A DNA stretch of 10,579 nt from an uncultured Ignavibacteria bacterium. GTDB lineage: Bacteria; Bacteroidota; Ignavibacteria; Ignavibacteriales; Melioribacteraceae. The DNA lies in the NCBI GenBank assembly GCA_937930275.1, contig CALGLM010000385.1, forward strand, positions 1-10,579. The letters are read 5' to 3'. Shown here one piece after another: positions 8,589 to 10,579 of the stretch. Below the pieces are notes generated by a model. That model was not told the origin of the DNA. It worked only from the letters and a program-made list of their open reading frames with translations, and did not search any database. Position 1 is the first letter of the stretch. Each line of letters begins with the position of its first letter. Made by a program: the position numbers and the translations under genes.

Positions 8589-8605
8589 ACTAATTTTAAA
8601 TTAGT
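8589..8605. repeat. Near-perfect 17-bp palindrome, possible operator
   Basis: ACTAATTT and AAATTAGT form 8-bp arms around a single central T. Symmetry this tight with a 1-nt centre suits a dimeric DNA-binding protein better than an RNA hairpin. It lies just upstream of the weak promoter candidate at 8614-8646. The AT-rich composition makes chance symmetry quite likely, so operator function is inference only. Confidence 0.3.
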
Positions 8606-8613
8606 AGTTTTAA

Positions 8614-8646
8614 TTTGTAACCGAAACCGAACAAGTTTTAAATTTT
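8614..8646 (+). promoter_or_regulatory. Weak Bacteroidota-type promoter candidate for pepF
   Basis: TTTG at 8614-8617, a 21-nt spacer and TAAATTTT at 8639-8646 match the Bacteroidota -33 TTTG / -7 TAnnTTTG pattern at all but the last base. It would give a leader of a little over 100 nt before the pepF ATG. An exact TATAAT at 8700-8705 is an alternative -10, but it has no recognisable -35 at the right distance. In sequence this AT-rich, both matches are weak. Confidence 0.22.
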
Positions 8647-8717
8647 TGTTTACATTTTATATTTAATTCAAAAAAATAGTATATACGGAACTTATTTAAT
8701 ATAATGTCGTCTTAAAA

Positions 8718-8753
8718 GTTAAGCAATAATTTAAATAATTATTTTTTCTTAAC
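8718..8753 (+). promoter_or_regulatory. Two-part inverted repeat in the pepF leader
   Basis: The outer arms are GTTAAG (8718-8723) and CTTAAC (8748-8753). The inner arms are AATAATT (8725-8731) and AATTATT (8737-8743), with a TAAAT loop. The two arm pairs are nested, separated by one unpaired base on the left and four T on the right. The element ends 15 nt before the pepF ATG and 4 nt before the GGGA that may serve as ribosome-binding site. It could be an operator, or an RNA hairpin affecting initiation. Its stem is weak (mostly A-U) as RNA. Confidence 0.4.
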
Positions 8754-8768
8754 AAAAGGGACGTTTTT

Positions 8769-10579
8769 ATGACAACAAAATTAGGACTTTGGTTACTATT
8801 TGCGGCAATGGTTGCAGGAACAAGTGTTGCAAACGGTCAAACTTATTACGAAAACAGAAGTGACATTCCCGAACAATACAAATGGAATTTTTCGGATATT
8901 TTTAAAAGTTGGGACGATTGGGAATCAGAATTAAAGACTATTGAAACAAAAATGGATCAAATTACAAAACTTAAAGGAACGTTGGGTAATAATGCCGATT
9001 CGTTTTTAAAAGTTTTTGAACTACAAGATGAATTAGGTGTTTTAGCAGGAAAAGTTTATCGTTATGCATCTATGCATTATGACGTAAATACTCGTGACCA
9101 AGAAGTGGCGGCAAAAATACAAAAAGTTCAGGCAATTTTTTCCAAATACAGTACGGCTACTGCGTGGATAAGTCCGGAAATGTTATTAATTCCGTTTGAT
9201 AAAATTGAAAAATGGATAACCGAAAAAAAAGAGCTTGAAAAGTATCGTTTCGGAATTGAAGATTTATTTAGGCAACAAAAACATGTTTTATCGGAAGATA
9301 AGGAAAAATTATTAACTTATTTTGGAAGATTTAGTTCTACTGCACAAGCTTCATATACTGCTTTATCTACATCAGATATTAATTTCCCCACAATTCAACT
9401 ATCTGACGGTGTTGATATAAAGGCAACAAGCGGCAATTATAGTAAAATATTAAGAACCAATTGGAATCAAGAAGACAGAAAGAAAATATTTGAAGCCCAT
9501 TACAACACTTATAAGCAAAACGAAAACACATACGCTTCAATTTATAATGCAATCTGCCAGCGCGATTGGGCTTATGCGCAAGCACGCGATTATAAATCAT
9601 GTTTAGAAGCAAATTTGGATAATAATAACATCCCTATTTCTGTGTATGAAAATTTAATTAACACGGCAAAAGAAAACGTATCACCTTTGCATAAATATTA
9701 TAAATTAAGAGCAAAGGTACTTGGATTGAAAGAATATCACAGTTACGACGGTTCATTACCTTTAGTTAAATTTGAAAAAACATATCCTTACGAAGAAGCA
9801 AAAAAGCTTGTACTTGCTTCAGTTGAGCCGTTAGGAAAGGATTACCAAGCACGTGTTGAAAAAGCATTAAAATCCGGATGGATTGATGTATTTGAAAATG
9901 CCGGTAAACGTCCCGGGGCTTATTCCGGGGGAACCTACTCGGTACACCCTTTTATGTTATTAAATTATAACGAAACTCTGGATTATGTATTTACTCTTGC
10001 TCACGAAATAGGACATACAATCCATACTATGCTTGCCGAAGAAACTCAACCTTATACAACTTCGGGTTATACATTATTTGTTGCCGAAGTAGCTTCAACA
10101 TTTAATGAAAAATTATTATTAGACTATATGCTTAAAACTACTACCGATCCCAAAGAAAGGGCGGCTTTAATAATGCAGGCAATTAATAACATAAGCGGAA
10201 CATTCTATTTTCAAGCACAGCTTGCGGATTTTGAACTTCAAGTGCATAAGCTTGTTGAAAACGGACAACCGGTTACGGCATCAGTGTTAAATAAATTAAT
10301 GGAAGATTTGTATAAAACTTATAACGGTGACGCAGTTACGGAAGATGTTTTGTTTAATTCGGTATGGGCAAGAATATCTCATTTTTATGCAGTACCTTTT
10401 TATGTTTATCAGTATGCTACTTGTTATGCATCTTCTGCACAAATTTATAATAATATTATGACGTTAAAAGGAAAAGAAAAAGAACAAGCAATAAGTAAGT
10501 ATTTAGATTTATTAAAATCCGGCGGTAACGATTATCCTATGGAACAGCTTAAAAAAGCCGGAGTGGATTTATCAACTTC
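8769..10579 (+). CDS. pepF: Oligoendopeptidase F-like M3 metallopeptidase with signal peptide, 3' partial
   Basis: Zinc peptidase of family M3 (PepF/M3B group) that cleaves short peptides internally. The reading frame is open from ATG 8769 to the right edge: 603 residues, no stop. PepF proteins are about 600 residues, so only the last few tens of residues are probably missing. The N-terminus has Lys4, a hydrophobic core (about residues 5-21) and a likely signal peptidase I site ANG/Q near residues 22-24, so export to the periplasm is predicted; no lipobox cysteine is present. The zinc site HEIGH spans 412-416, with a likely third ligand Glu440 in AEVASTFNE. Upstream, GGTYSVHPFMLLNYN and, near the C-terminus, a Tyr-rich YQYATCYASS block are family signatures. 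AGGGA at 8757-8761 is 7 nt from the ATG. It lies beyond the operon terminator and is probably transcribed on its own. A role in peptide scavenging is inference. Confidence 0.93.
   Translation, partial: MTTKLGLWLLFAAMVAGTSVANGQTYYENRSDIPEQYKWNFSDIFKSWDDWESELKTIETKMDQITKLKGTLGNNADSFLKVFELQDELGVLAGKVYRYASMHYDVNTRDQEVAAKIQKVQAIFSKYSTATAWISPEMLLIPFDKIEKWITEKKELEKYRFGIEDLFRQQKHVLSEDKEKLLTYFGRFSSTAQASYTALSTSDINFPTIQLSDGVDIKATSGNYSKILRTNWNQEDRKKIFEAHYNTYKQNENTYASIYNAICQRDWAYAQARDYKSCLEANLDNNNIPISVYENLINTAKENVSPLHKYYKLRAKVLGLKEYHSYDGSLPLVKFEKTYPYEEAKKLVLASVEPLGKDYQARVEKALKSGWIDVFENAGKRPGAYSGGTYSVHPFMLLNYNETLDYVFTLAHEIGHTIHTMLAEETQPYTTSGYTLFVAEVASTFNEKLLLDYMLKTTTDPKERAALIMQAINNISGTFYFQAQLADFELQVHKLVENGQPVTASVLNKLMEDLYKTYNGDAVTEDVLFNSVWARISHFYAVPFYVYQYATCYASSAQIYNNIMTLKGKEKEQAISKYLDLLKSGGNDYPMEQLKKAGVDLST

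Larger units (their letters stand above)
8413..8768. other. Intergenic region between ilvE terminator and pepF; no gene seen
   Basis: About 356 bases of strongly AT-rich DNA. In all frames I find only very short open stretches; for example the ATG at 8464 stops after four codons and the ATG at 8498 stops after two. No tRNA, repeat array or recognisable riboswitch is visible. It contains an A9 run near 8554-8562, three AT-rich inverted repeats and a weak promoter candidate, listed separately. It most likely holds the promoter and 5' leader of pepF. Confidence 0.6.

Noticed and set aside
8700..8705. Exact TATAAT as a sigma-70 -10 element for pepF
   Set aside because: No plausible -35 or extended -10 accompanies it, and such hexamers are expected by chance in this AT-rich gap.
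9379..9612. Minus-strand open frame of 77 codons inside pepF
   Set aside because: It is antisense to a continuous, recognisable PepF frame and has no motif of its own.

Overview
The window holds most of a branched-chain amino acid operon, all on the + strand, followed by a separate gene for an exported M3-family peptidase. The DNA is AT-rich by eye and the genes are tightly packed. The organism is a bacterium. An FCB-type lineage, possibly Bacteroidota, is suggested by the operon content and by the peptidase's signal peptide, whose predicted cleavage leaves Gln at +1. Clear Shine-Dalgarno-like purine tracts before most genes fit a typical Bacteroidota less well, so the assignment stays tentative.

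Layout. Positions 1-8322 carry ilvB (5' end cut off by the window) - ilvN - ilvC - leuB - leuA - leuC - leuD - ilvE. Gaps run from a 4-nt overlap to 19 nt, with no internal terminator seen. A GC-rich hairpin at 8372-8412 closes the operon. Positions 8413-8768 contain no gene I can support, but hold several AT-rich inverted repeats and a weak promoter candidate. From 8769 to the right edge lies an oligoendopeptidase F-like gene, truncated at its 3' end.

How the genes work together. Acetohydroxyacid synthase (IlvB catalytic plus IlvN regulatory subunit) and ketol-acid reductoisomerase (IlvC) carry out the first two common steps of valine and isoleucine synthesis. Dihydroxyacid dehydratase (ilvD) and threonine deaminase (ilvA) are not in the window; ilvD could lie just upstream. 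LeuA, LeuC/LeuD and LeuB turn 2-ketoisovalerate into 2-ketoisocaproate. IlvE does the final transamination for all three amino acids. The two feedback-controlled enzymes, IlvBN (ACT domain) and LeuA (C-terminal allosteric domain), keep their regulatory regions. The operon's promoter and any leader attenuator would lie left of the window.

I found no mobile element, CRISPR array, tRNA, rRNA or new defence-type system. The points most worth a second look are the plant-chloroplast-like isopropylmalate isomerase subtype, the signal peptide on PepF, and the inverted repeat just before the pepF start codon.
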